Assembly: GCA_951800145.1 (NCBI GenBank)
Contig: CATOJE010000002.1
Location: 1 to 64,000, forward strand
Length of the DNA: 64,000 nt
Reading direction: 5' to 3'
Source: an uncultured Lachnospiraceae bacterium
Lineage (GTDB): Bacteria; Bacillota; Clostridia; Lachnospirales; Lachnospiraceae
Shown here: positions 34,251-42,470 of the stretch, one piece after another
Layout: every line of letters starts with the position of its first letter
Numbering within the stretch: the stretch's first letter is position 1
Notes under the pieces: generated by a model
What the model was told of the DNA's origin: nothing
What the model saw: only the letters and a program-made list of their open reading frames with translations
Database searches by the model: none
Made by a program: the position numbers and the translations under genes

Positions 34251-35777
34251 CTATTTTTTCTCAAACTGGGTTGCCTTGGTTAAGATCTGATCCTGGGTGG
34301 CTTCCCCTGCCATAAACTCTCCTGTAATACGTCCGTCACACATAACCAGGATCCGGTCGCTCATCCCTAAAACCTCCGGCATTTCCGAGGATACGAACAT
34401 AACGCCGATGCCGCTTTGCTTTAACTGATTCATCAGATTATAAATTTCAACCTTTGCAGCCACATCGATTCCTCTGGTAGGCTCATCAAAGATTACCACA
34501 CGGGATTCTCTTGCCAGCCACTTAGCTACCACGATCTTCTGCTGATTCCCTCCGGAAAGGCTTCCTGCATCTACCTGGGCATTGGGCAGCTTGATTTTAA
34601 GGGACTGGACAGACTGGTCCACCATCTCCTTTTCCTTTTTCCGGTTAACCGTGCCAAGGGGTCCGCTGCTCAGCATATCCAGATTGGGGAGAGCAATATT
34701 ATCAGAAATACTCAGCCTGGTACATAATCCATCCTTTTTCCGATCCTCTGGCGCAAGCACCAGCCCGGCCCGGATGGAGTCCGCCGGACTGTGGATGATT
34801 ACCTCATTCCCATCGATGAATATCTGCCCGCTTTCCTTTGGGTCAATTCCAAAGATCGCCCGGGTGGTTTCGGTCCGCCCGGCGCCCATCAGCCCGGCGA
34901 TTCCCACGATCTCCCCTTCATATAATTCCAGATTCACGTTCCGCACCAAGGGCCCGGCATTTAGGTTTTTTACCTCCAGAATCTTTTTTCCCTTTTTACA
35001 GGCTACATGGGGGAATTTTTCCTTGATCTCATGGCCCACCATATTGGCGATGATCTCATCCATTTTATTAATATCGTAGGGCATTTCCGTGATGAAATGT
35101 CCATCCCGCATAATAATCACCCGATCTACGATATGCTGCAGCTCTTCCAGCCGGTGGGATATGTACACGATGCCGATGCCGTCCGCTTTCAGCTGGTGGA
35201 TGATTTTAAACAAATCGTCGATTTCCTTGGAGGTCAGGGCGGACGTGGGCTCATCCATGATCAGTACCCGGGCATTCTGGGAAAGTGCCTTTGCAATCTC
35301 CACCATCTGCTGCTTGGAGATAGCCAGATCGCTGACCTGGGCCTTGGGATCAATATCGATATTTAATTTATTCAGGATTTCCCTGGTTTCTTCATTCATC
35401 CGGTCATTGTCCAGACGCTCCTTTTTAACCAGCTCTCTCCCCAGAAAGATATTTTCTGCAACGCTTAAATGGGTGCACATATTTAATTCCTGGTGAATGA
35501 TGGCCACACCGGCGTCCTTTGCCTTATTGGCATCCCATTCCTTTACCGGCTTGCCAAACAGGAGGATTTCCCCATCATCCCGCTGATAAACTCCGGACAG
35601 AATCTTCATCAGGGTAGACTTGCCTGCTCCATTTTCTCCTAATAGGGCCAGAACCTCGCCGGAGTAGAGATTAAAGCGCACATCATCCAGTGCCTTTACC
35701 CCGGGAAACTCTTTCATGATACCTGTCATTTTTACCAGCTCTTTGCCCGCCGGCGCAGGAGTTCTCTTTTCTTCCAT
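34251..35777 (-). CDS. sugar ABC transporter ATP-binding protein (RbsA-like, two ABC domains)
   Basis: This 508-residue protein has tandem ABC domains. The first has Walker A GENGAGKST, an altered signature (SDLAISKQQ, normal in this family) and VLIMDEPTSAL. The second has LSGGNQQK and VVIFDEPTRGIDV. It powers uptake through the RbsC-like permease. The ATG at 35777 follows AAGGAG. It differs clearly from the degenerate ABC protein encoded 1.4 kb upstream in the same direction, which has lost these motifs. Confidence 0.93.
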   Translation of the reverse strand: MEEKRTPAPAGKELVKMTGIMKEFPGVKALDDVRFNLYSGEVLALLGENGAGKSTLMKILSGVYQRDDGEILLFGKPVKEWDANKAKDAGVAIIHQELNMCTHLSVAENIFLGRELVKKERLDNDRMNEETREILNKLNIDIDPKAQVSDLAISKQQMVEIAKALSQNARVLIMDEPTSALTSKEIDDLFKIIHQLKADGIGIVYISHRLEELQHIVDRVIIMRDGHFITEMPYDINKMDEIIANMVGHEIKEKFPHVACKKGKKILEVKNLNAGPLVRNVNLELYEGEIVGIAGLMGAGRTETTRAIFGIDPKESGQIFIDGNEVIIHSPADSIRAGLVLAPEDRKKDGLCTRLSISDNIALPNLDMLSSGPLGTVNRKKEKEMVDQSVQSLKIKLPNAQVDAGSLSGGNQQKIVVAKWLARESRVVIFDEPTRGIDVAAKVEIYNLMNQLKQSGIGVMFVSSEMPEVLGMSDRILVMCDGRITGEFMAGEATQDQILTKATQFEKK

Positions 35778-35791
35778 ACCTGCTCCTTCTC

Positions 35792-37099
35792 TTATTGTGG
35801 GATATTTTGCAACATGGCTTCTATCCGCAGACAGCATTCCATCATGGCCCGATCCGTGTGGTAAATACACTTCCACTGATTTCCGGTATCAGGAATCAGC
35901 GGCGTGCCGTCCCGGCTTAAAAGCTGTCTGGATTCCCCGGCTGCGGGATTATAGAAATACTTCTGATCAAACTCCCACAGCTCCATAAACTTTTCTAAAT
36001 AACGGATATCACCCGTTACCTCAAACGCATCAAAAAATCCGGTAAGGGATTCAAAGTTCTGCCACCATTCTTTATCCGTGACAATGAGCCGTCCATCGTG
36101 GAGTCCGTCCCGGTAGATCCCTCCGTACTGGTGATCCCATCCATTTGCCACAGTGTAGTCTGCAAATTTCCTGGTCAGCTCTCTGGCAGGGGGCTGTCCT
36201 AATACCTCATAAGCCCGGTTCAGCAGCCAGGTCAGTTCGATATTATGACCATAGGAGGTGGTGTCCATAGGATTTCGGTTGGCGCTTTCCGGATCCCGGT
36301 CATAATTCCAGGTCCGCCGGATAGAGATGGCGGGCTTGGGAGTAAAATCAATCTGGAATTGATTCCTGCCGCACCAGAAGTCATAGTCCACCATATGGTT
36401 TAAAACCACGGAGATAATCTCCTCCAGCGCCCGGCGGTGAACCTCCTTGCCGCTGGCCTCATAAAGGGTGGTGTAGGCCTCCATGGTGTGCATGTGGATA
36501 TCAAGAGATTTTAAATCTCCGCCATACACCCCTGGGCTCTCTAAGGTCCAGTCCTCCTGGAAATTTTCAAAATATCCGCCATACAGGGTATCGGCAGCAT
36601 ACTTTTTCAGCGCGTCGAAGGTGCGCTCCGCGTAATCTAATCCCCGGGGATCCTTCGTTGCAAGATAATATTCTGCCAGGGCGTAGATGGCAAAGGTTTG
36701 TCCATATACCAGCTTGCCATTATCCAGCACCTGGCCCTGGCGGTTGGTCACCCAGGCCCAGCCTGTGTTCTTTTTATCCCAGAAATGGTCAATAAAGAAG
36801 GATACTCCCTGCTCTAGCGCGGATTTGCAGTCCTCCTCCCAGCCATAGCGCTTTGCCAGGCCATTCCGCAAAAGAGCGGAAAATCCCCAGATCATCCTGG
36901 TCTGGGTCACGATCATCTTATCTGTAGGTGTTAAGACAGCCAGCTCCTTCATGGGATTTCCATCTGCGTCAAAGCAAACCAGATAGCCGCCATAATCCCG
37001 GTCAATCCCATGAGAAAGCCAGAAAGGAACGCTTTTTTTCATAAAGCCTTCCATTTCTGACTGGATGGTTAGCAGTTTTTTTGTTAAGTCTTTCTCCAT
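35792..37099 (-). CDS. AGE-family sugar 2-epimerase (cellobiose/N-acylglucosamine type)
   Basis: This 435-residue (alpha/alpha)6-barrel protein belongs to the N-acylglucosamine/cellobiose 2-epimerase family. Typical blocks are DRDYGGYLVCFDADG, QTRMIWGFSALLRNG, SYGHNIELTWLLNRA and WQNFESLTGFFDAF, which supply the histidine and acidic residues of the active site. It probably epimerises at C2, or isomerises, the sugar that the neighbouring transporter brings in. That link is inferred from the operon. It has its own promoter in front. Confidence 0.85.
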   Translation of the reverse strand: MEKDLTKKLLTIQSEMEGFMKKSVPFWLSHGIDRDYGGYLVCFDADGNPMKELAVLTPTDKMIVTQTRMIWGFSALLRNGLAKRYGWEEDCKSALEQGVSFFIDHFWDKKNTGWAWVTNRQGQVLDNGKLVYGQTFAIYALAEYYLATKDPRGLDYAERTFDALKKYAADTLYGGYFENFQEDWTLESPGVYGGDLKSLDIHMHTMEAYTTLYEASGKEVHRRALEEIISVVLNHMVDYDFWCGRNQFQIDFTPKPAISIRRTWNYDRDPESANRNPMDTTSYGHNIELTWLLNRAYEVLGQPPARELTRKFADYTVANGWDHQYGGIYRDGLHDGRLIVTDKEWWQNFESLTGFFDAFEVTGDIRYLEKFMELWEFDQKYFYNPAAGESRQLLSRDGTPLIPDTGNQWKCIYHTDRAMMECCLRIEAMLQNIPQ

Positions 37100-37137
37100 T
37101 TGCCCGCCCCTTTTCTGATTTTATTCAGGTTTTAGAC

Positions 37138-37165
37138 ATTATAGCAGACAAGACTTTTTTTGTAA
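37138..37165 (-). promoter_or_regulatory. promoter before the epimerase-transporter genes
   Basis: On the minus strand TTACAA (37165-37160) and TATAAT (37143-37138) are 16 bp apart, with TG one base before the -10 (extended -10). The transporter genes can therefore be expressed apart from the regulatory genes upstream, and could be what the response regulator controls. Confidence 0.7.
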
Positions 37166-37197
37166 GGGGAGATTATTCAGAATTAGGTAGATATTTT

Positions 37198-38646
37198 TCA
37201 GAAGATTCGGCTGATAATTCCATATTCTTCCGGGTGGAGAGAGACGATATTCTGTCCGTTTTTGATGACCTCGATCCGGTCTGACAGGTAGAGGCAGTCC
37301 GTAATATAATTCGTCAAAAGCAGAATACTGATACCAGATTCCTTTAGAGCCTTTAACCGATCCAAAATATAGTTCCGGCAGCGCATATCTCCGTAGGCAA
37401 AGGGTTTTTTTATAATCAGGATCTTTGGATGAAACAGGCTGATTTTATTGTATACCAGACCGTACTTTTCTCTCAGGGTCATCCCGCCGATATGCCGCTC
37501 ATCCACTAAATCTCCGGCCTCCTGGTAGTATTCATTGCGGACGCTGTGGATAAAGGCAGACTTTAATACGCTCCTTTTCAGCTTCCGATCCAGAAGGAAG
37601 CTGAGGTTTTCCAAATAGGACATTTCCTGAAATAAAAAGGTTTCTGTGGGATTATCGTCCAGGATAATCATGCCCCGATCCAGACAGTCTCCCTTTTGCT
37701 TTCGGATGTCCCTTCTCTGGCAGAGAATCCTTCCCTCATAGTCGGTTTCCACACCGGTCAGGATGTGCAGCAGCTCGTCTGTCACCTGATTGTCTGAATC
37801 CAGCAGAGTGATGCATTCCCCCGGGCCGGCACTTAAATTTAAGTGCCGGATCGCTGTACAGGAAAGACTATCCAGCTGGAAAACAGGCTCCCCGGCGACC
37901 TGGCATCGGTAAGCCTTATAGCCCTCAAAGGACAGTACATAGGGGGCAAAGGAGTCCTGGTTAAAATCCTGTTTTTCGAAGATCCGTTTGATCCTTCCGC
38001 TGGAAAACAGAGCGATCCGGTCGCATACCTCAAACATGATCCAGTGATGGTAACAGATATACAGGGAGGCCACATTTAGCTTTTTCAGCTTTAAGAGAAA
38101 CTGATGAAACTTCTCATAATCTGCCTGGCTGATGATCTTTTCCGGACTTAAAAGGATAAGAAGGCGGCATCCCATCAGGTAAGCCTTGGCCGCCTCTACG
38201 ATAATACGTTCCATGGTGGACAGCCTGGAAACCCGCTGATTTAAATTGATATCAAAGGACAGCTCCTTAAACACCCTGAGAGCCTGCTCCATAAGCACCG
38301 CCTCATTGATTACATACTTGCGAAAGCCAGGGCGCATTACAAAAATATTGTCAGCGATGGAGAGATCCTGAATCAGGGAGCTTTTTTGATCAATGGTGTA
38401 AACCTTATTATCCGAGTAATCGCTGTTTAAGTAGCTGTTAACCAGCTGCCCTTCAAAGTAGATTCTTCCAAAATCAATGGGAAGATTTCTGGCAAGAAGC
38501 TTTAAGAGCTCACTTTTTCCACGGTCATTAACAGAGACCAGGCCCAGGATTTCTCCTTCACAGATATAAAAGGAAAAATTATCCAGATAAGTAGCCCCCT
38601 CCTCCTGTCTTGTTACATTTTCAAATCGCACAATTTCTTTTTTCAT
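37198..38646 (-). CDS. degenerate tandem ABC protein (pseudo-RbsA) next to a two-component system
   Basis: This 482-residue protein has the two-ABC layout of sugar transporter ATPases, but the catalytic motifs are lost. In the first half Walker A keeps only GKS (SVNDRGKS, 38-45), the signature is LSTME (142-146) and Walker B reads LLILLSPEK, without Asp-Glu. The second half has no P-loop (CITLLDSDNQVTDELL), and its Walker B reads ILIIKKPF. Hydrolysis is not expected. It lies 7 bp after the histidine kinase gene, so it is probably a signalling partner, perhaps binding the permease or the kinase. That role is inferred. Confidence 0.82.
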   Translation of the reverse strand: MKKEIVRFENVTRQEEGATYLDNFSFYICEGEILGLVSVNDRGKSELLKLLARNLPIDFGRIYFEGQLVNSYLNSDYSDNKVYTIDQKSSLIQDLSIADNIFVMRPGFRKYVINEAVLMEQALRVFKELSFDINLNQRVSRLSTMERIIVEAAKAYLMGCRLLILLSPEKIISQADYEKFHQFLLKLKKLNVASLYICYHHWIMFEVCDRIALFSSGRIKRIFEKQDFNQDSFAPYVLSFEGYKAYRCQVAGEPVFQLDSLSCTAIRHLNLSAGPGECITLLDSDNQVTDELLHILTGVETDYEGRILCQRRDIRKQKGDCLDRGMIILDDNPTETFLFQEMSYLENLSFLLDRKLKRSVLKSAFIHSVRNEYYQEAGDLVDERHIGGMTLREKYGLVYNKISLFHPKILIIKKPFAYGDMRCRNYILDRLKALKESGISILLLTNYITDCLYLSDRIEVIKNGQNIVSLHPEEYGIISRIF

Positions 38647-38653
38647 AATTGGC

Positions 38654-39658
38654 TTAATCCTTTACTACGGGAAGGGTGATCTCCGCGTCTGTACCTGCAT
38701 TTGGCTGGCTGTAAATATAGATTCCGTATTCTTCTCCGAACAGGAGCTTGATCCGGTTGTTTACATTGCGCACAGCGATGCCATTTCTGCTGCTGCCCTC
38801 TGAGTCATCCTCCAGGCGGAGGGAGCGCAGGGTCTCATTCATCTCCTTCACCTGATCCTTCCCCATGCCGATCCCATCATCGGAAATCATGATTATCAGA
38901 TGGCAGTCCGTCATGGTGATCTTTATGGTCAGCTTTCCAGTACCGATCTTCTGCTCCAAACCGTGGTAAATAGCATTTTCCACAATGGGCTGCAGAGTAA
39001 GCTTTGGTATCTGGCAGCGGAGAACCTCGTATTCATCGTCACAGTCATAGCTCACATTGAATTTCAGCTTATCACCGAACCGGAATTGCTGGATGTAATA
39101 ATAATTTTCCACATTTGCCAGCTCCTCCTCCAGGGATACCAGGTTATTTACCTGGGAGATGGTATAGCGGAAATAGGTGGCAAGAGCCTCTGTCATTTCT
39201 GCAATAGTATCCACTCCCGCGATCACTGCCTCCGCCCGGATTCCCTCCAGTGTATTGTAGAGGAAGTGGGGGTTGATTTGATTTTGGAGAGCCAGATATT
39301 CTGACTGCTTTTTCGAGGTGCTGATCAGCTTATTCTTGTCCAAAAGCACAAAGAAGCGCTGGAACATGGCCTGCTCCTCCGGGCTTAAGGGATATTCCAG
39401 ATTATAAATATCCTCATAGCTGTCCCCCTTGGCGAACATGGATTTGATCCGGTTATTCAGCATAAGGGGACGGTAAATTTCCCGATATCCGTAGTACATT
39501 AACAGAAGGAAAATAAACGTCAGCGCCGCGGAAAAAATTTTAACATTAACATAGGCGCTTTCCTGAATAAAAATAGCAAGAAGGAGGGCCAGCATAAAAA
39601 TCATGGAAGCGATGGCAAAGCAGCGGATTCGGTTTAAAAGATATCCTTTGTTTCTCAT
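38654..39658 (-). CDS. LytS/YesM-type sensor histidine kinase
   Basis: This is a 334-residue kinase. Two transmembrane helices (about 11-31 and 39-58) leave an outside loop of only about seven residues, so it has no real extracytoplasmic sensor. A short linker leads to the His_kinase domain, with phospho-acceptor His131 in NQINPHFLYNTL and an ATPase domain (PIVENAIYHG, DDGIGM). Its start overlaps the response regulator's stop (ATGA). YesM kinases usually carry a large outer domain, so the signal here may come through the pseudo-ABC protein or the transporter. Confidence 0.9.
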   Translation of the reverse strand: MRNKGYLLNRIRCFAIASMIFMLALLLAIFIQESAYVNVKIFSAALTFIFLLLMYYGYREIYRPLMLNNRIKSMFAKGDSYEDIYNLEYPLSPEEQAMFQRFFVLLDKNKLISTSKKQSEYLALQNQINPHFLYNTLEGIRAEAVIAGVDTIAEMTEALATYFRYTISQVNNLVSLEEELANVENYYYIQQFRFGDKLKFNVSYDCDDEYEVLRCQIPKLTLQPIVENAIYHGLEQKIGTGKLTIKITMTDCHLIIMISDDGIGMGKDQVKEMNETLRSLRLEDDSEGSSRNGIAVRNVNNRIKLLFGEEYGIYIYSQPNAGTDAEITLPVVKD

Positions 39659-41280
39659 GAATAAATTTTCCTGTATTCTCCCGGCTTCAACCCGGTATAT
39701 TTAATAAAGCATTTGGTAAAGTATTTTACATCTCCGTAGCCAACCTTTTCGCATACCAGATGCATTCCATCATTGGTGGAGATCAATAGCTTCTTTGCAG
39801 CCTCCATACGGGCCGACTGTAAAAATTCCAGAAAGGAAGCGCCGGTTTCCTTCTTAAAAAGTGTGCTGAAATAATTAGGAGCAAAACCGGCCATGGCGCT
39901 TACCTCCTCTAAGGTTATGGGCTTTTGATAATTGTCTTGGATATACTGCTTGGCCAGCCGGATCGGCTTATTATCCTCAGAGCGCTTTACCTCTACCGCA
40001 TTTTTAAAGGAGGTGCAGATGGTATTAGCCAGGTGGCTGAATAGCCGCTGAAGATTAGGGCAGTCATCTGCTGACTGGTTAAATGTATCCATAAAGCTCT
40101 TCTCATTTTCAATATTTATTTTTTTACTTTTCATGTAGAAGAGATAGAGGTTACAGACCTCCTTTGATAGTTGGAGTACCTCATAGCCGGTAACCTTCGG
40201 ATCCGCCTGAAGCTGCTCCTTCAGGCGGTAAATCACCGTCCGCATCTCTACCACATTTAAGCTTTCCAGCGCCCGCTCAAGGTCCTTATTAAAGCGGTGG
40301 AATTCATCGCTGCTGATAAAATCAGAGCTGCGCTTTTGATGAAAATCCACACATTCCAGTACCCTTCCTGTCCCATTGATAATCCTTTGGTGGAGCATAA
40401 AACGGGCCTGGGACAGAGAGTGGCGGATCTGGCGTCCTCCGTTCCATGGGGCGGCCTCTCCTGCGCCGATGGTGATTTCGATCTCCTGGATAATGGATTC
40501 CAGAGTTTTCAGGGCATCCAGCATCTGGCGGATCCCTCTGCGGATATTTTTCAGTGCCTCCTCATTATAATTCATTAAGATATAGGTGGTGGAGCACTCC
40601 ACATAAATTTCGTAGTCAAAGCAGTCCGGGGCCAGAAGCTGCGAGGTTAAATCAGTGGCTTTATTTGCCAGGAAGGTAAGGTTGCTGTCATCGTGGCCGA
40701 TATTGTCAAATTTAATCCCGATCACCTGAAATAAGCCTTCACGGAAATGGAAATGAAACTGGCTGTTTACCACGCTGATGGACTGTTCTGAAGCCTGGTG
40801 TAAGCTGCTGTAAATGATCTGCGAGATAAAGCTGGTGCGGAGCCTGCCGGCATCGTTTTTTAACACTAGGCGGACCCGCTCCTCGAAGCTGAGCTGCTCA
40901 TGCTTTTCCTTGTAGATCGTGACGATCTTTTTTAAGGTATCCCGCAGCTCCTCCTTGCGGATGGGCTTTAAGAGGTAATTCCGGACGCCGTAGCGGATGG
41001 CAGTCTGGGCATATTCAAAATGACGATATCCGCTGATAATAATGATCTCCGTATCCGGAGAATGCTCCTTGATTCTGGCGATCAGCTCCATCCCGTCGAT
41101 TCCCGGCATGCGGATATCTGTGATAATAATATCCGGCTTATGCTCCAGAGCCTCCTTTATGGCAGACAGTCCATTAGAAGCAGTGGCTACCACCTGAAGT
41201 CCTAAATTTTCCCAGTCAACCAGTTTTAAAATCAGCTGGCATATTTTTTCTTCGTCATCTGCAATCAAAACCTTCAGCAT
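39655..41280 (-). CDS. YesN-type response regulator with AraC DNA-binding domain
   Basis: This 541-residue protein has an N-terminal receiver domain with acidic pocket residues (ADDEE), phosphorylation site Asp55 (TDIRMPG) and Lys in LLKPIRKEE. A long central region follows. The C-terminal pair of AraC-type helix-turn-helix motifs includes PITLEEVSAMAGFAPNYFS and GYGDVKYFTKCF. It pairs with the kinase that overlaps it and probably regulates the sugar transporter genes. GGAAAGGATACAGGT precedes the ATG. Confidence 0.92.
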   Translation of the reverse strand: MLKVLIADDEEKICQLILKLVDWENLGLQVVATASNGLSAIKEALEHKPDIIITDIRMPGIDGMELIARIKEHSPDTEIIIISGYRHFEYAQTAIRYGVRNYLLKPIRKEELRDTLKKIVTIYKEKHEQLSFEERVRLVLKNDAGRLRTSFISQIIYSSLHQASEQSISVVNSQFHFHFREGLFQVIGIKFDNIGHDDSNLTFLANKATDLTSQLLAPDCFDYEIYVECSTTYILMNYNEEALKNIRRGIRQMLDALKTLESIIQEIEITIGAGEAAPWNGGRQIRHSLSQARFMLHQRIINGTGRVLECVDFHQKRSSDFISSDEFHRFNKDLERALESLNVVEMRTVIYRLKEQLQADPKVTGYEVLQLSKEVCNLYLFYMKSKKINIENEKSFMDTFNQSADDCPNLQRLFSHLANTICTSFKNAVEVKRSEDNKPIRLAKQYIQDNYQKPITLEEVSAMAGFAPNYFSTLFKKETGASFLEFLQSARMEAAKKLLISTNDGMHLVCEKVGYGDVKYFTKCFIKYTGLKPGEYRKIYS

Positions 41281-41437
41281 ACCTGTATCCTTTCCAAACC
41301 TTCTCCTATGTAACAGTTTACCATTTTTAAAAAGCTTTTACCAGAGGTTTGAATGAAAATGGCTATTCTGATCAGTTTGGCGCTGCAGCCCTCGGGTTTT
41401 CTGTGACTTTCACTTACAGGAAACGCATCGGGAGATA

Positions 41438-42367
41438 CTATCTATGAACAGGATCAACCAGTTCATCTAAGGAGGCAAACCGATATCCCATATCCTCCCA
41501 TTTGGTAAGAAGCTCATCCAGGATCTGCCCATTGGTTTTTGATGTGCTGTGGAGGAGAACGATGGCGCCTGGATGGATCCGCCCCAGAAGCTTTTGGAAG
41601 GCCTCCTCCCTGGTGGGCTGCTTATCCTCATACCAGTCCACATAGGCCAGACTCCAGAAGAAGGTCTGATAGCCCATATCGCTTGCCATCTTCAGATTTG
41701 CTTCGCTGTATTTTCCCTGAGGAGGCCGGTAATACTTTTTCATAGTCTGTCCGGTGGTTTGCTGGTACAAGGTCTCTAAGTCCCTCAGCTCCTTCTCAAA
41801 ATCTTCCTTTCCGGAGATCTTCGACATATCCGGATGGTGATAGGTATGGTTTCCCACATTGTGTCCCTCTGCTACCATCCGCTTTACCAGCTCCGGGCTG
41901 GTTTCTAAGTAATTGCCCACTAAAAAAAAGGTGGCTGGGGCATTGTGCTTTTTCAGCGCATCCAGGATGGCAGCAGTATTTCCATTTTCATACCCTGCGT
42001 CAAAGGTCAGATATAAGACCTTATCCTCTGTATCCCGGGCATAATAGGCATGGTACTGCTTTAAATAATCCATGGAGGCATTAGCTACCGGGGGCTTTCC
42101 CTCCTGCTGGAAGCTTAAGCCCCAGTTCCCCTCCTGGGAGGCAGGAAGGATGGCATCCCCCTCCAGGGCTGCCTGGACTCCGGCGGACTCCGGATTATGC
42201 CTGGTGAGGGAGGTAACTGCGTAGGCTGCCAGATTCCCGATCACAAAGGAAAAGATAAACAGCTCTGCAGCGGCGATGGCCTTCTTTAAGCTTCGCTTAT
42301 GTTCGATATAGCGGGAAAAACGTCTTGAAAGATAAGATAATTTGAAAAGAGGCGGGAAGCGACGCAT
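41438..42367 (-). CDS. pdaA: polysaccharide deacetylase, PdaA-like
   Basis: This 309-residue protein has an N-terminal membrane anchor (about 33-52) and a NodB-type deacetylase domain outside the cell. TFDAGYENGNTAAILDAL, NHTYHHPDMSKI and YRPPQGKYS supply the metal-binding His residues and substrate groove. The TFDAGYENG form, with Ala in place of the second Asp, is characteristic of PdaA, which removes acetyl groups from muramic acid to make the lactam of spore cortex. It lies 103 bp downstream of glgB, and its own promoter is not obvious. Confidence 0.87.
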   Translation of the reverse strand: MRRFPPLFKLSYLSRRFSRYIEHKRSLKKAIAAAELFIFSFVIGNLAAYAVTSLTRHNPESAGVQAALEGDAILPASQEGNWGLSFQQEGKPPVANASMDYLKQYHAYYARDTEDKVLYLTFDAGYENGNTAAILDALKKHNAPATFFLVGNYLETSPELVKRMVAEGHNVGNHTYHHPDMSKISGKEDFEKELRDLETLYQQTTGQTMKKYYRPPQGKYSEANLKMASDMGYQTFFWSLAYVDWYEDKQPTREEAFQKLLGRIHPGAIVLLHSTSKTNGQILDELLTKWEDMGYRFASLDELVDPVHR

Positions 42368-42436
42368 AGATTAATGTCCTGATTTCATAGGTTTTGTTCA
42401 TTGTATGAAAATCCCATAGAAATTATGTCAGAAGGA

Positions 42437-42462
42437 AGGGGTCAAAAGGAAGCTTGACCCCT
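42437..42462. repeat. inverted repeat after glgB, possibly a terminator
   Basis: AGGGGTCAA (42437-42445) pairs with TTGACCCCT (42454-42462) around an 8-nt loop. The 12-mer GGGGTCAAAAGG is shared exactly with the MITE-like repeat at 60 kb. No T-run follows on the minus strand, so termination of glgB is uncertain. Confidence 0.45.
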
Positions 42463-42470
42463 CCCGGTTT

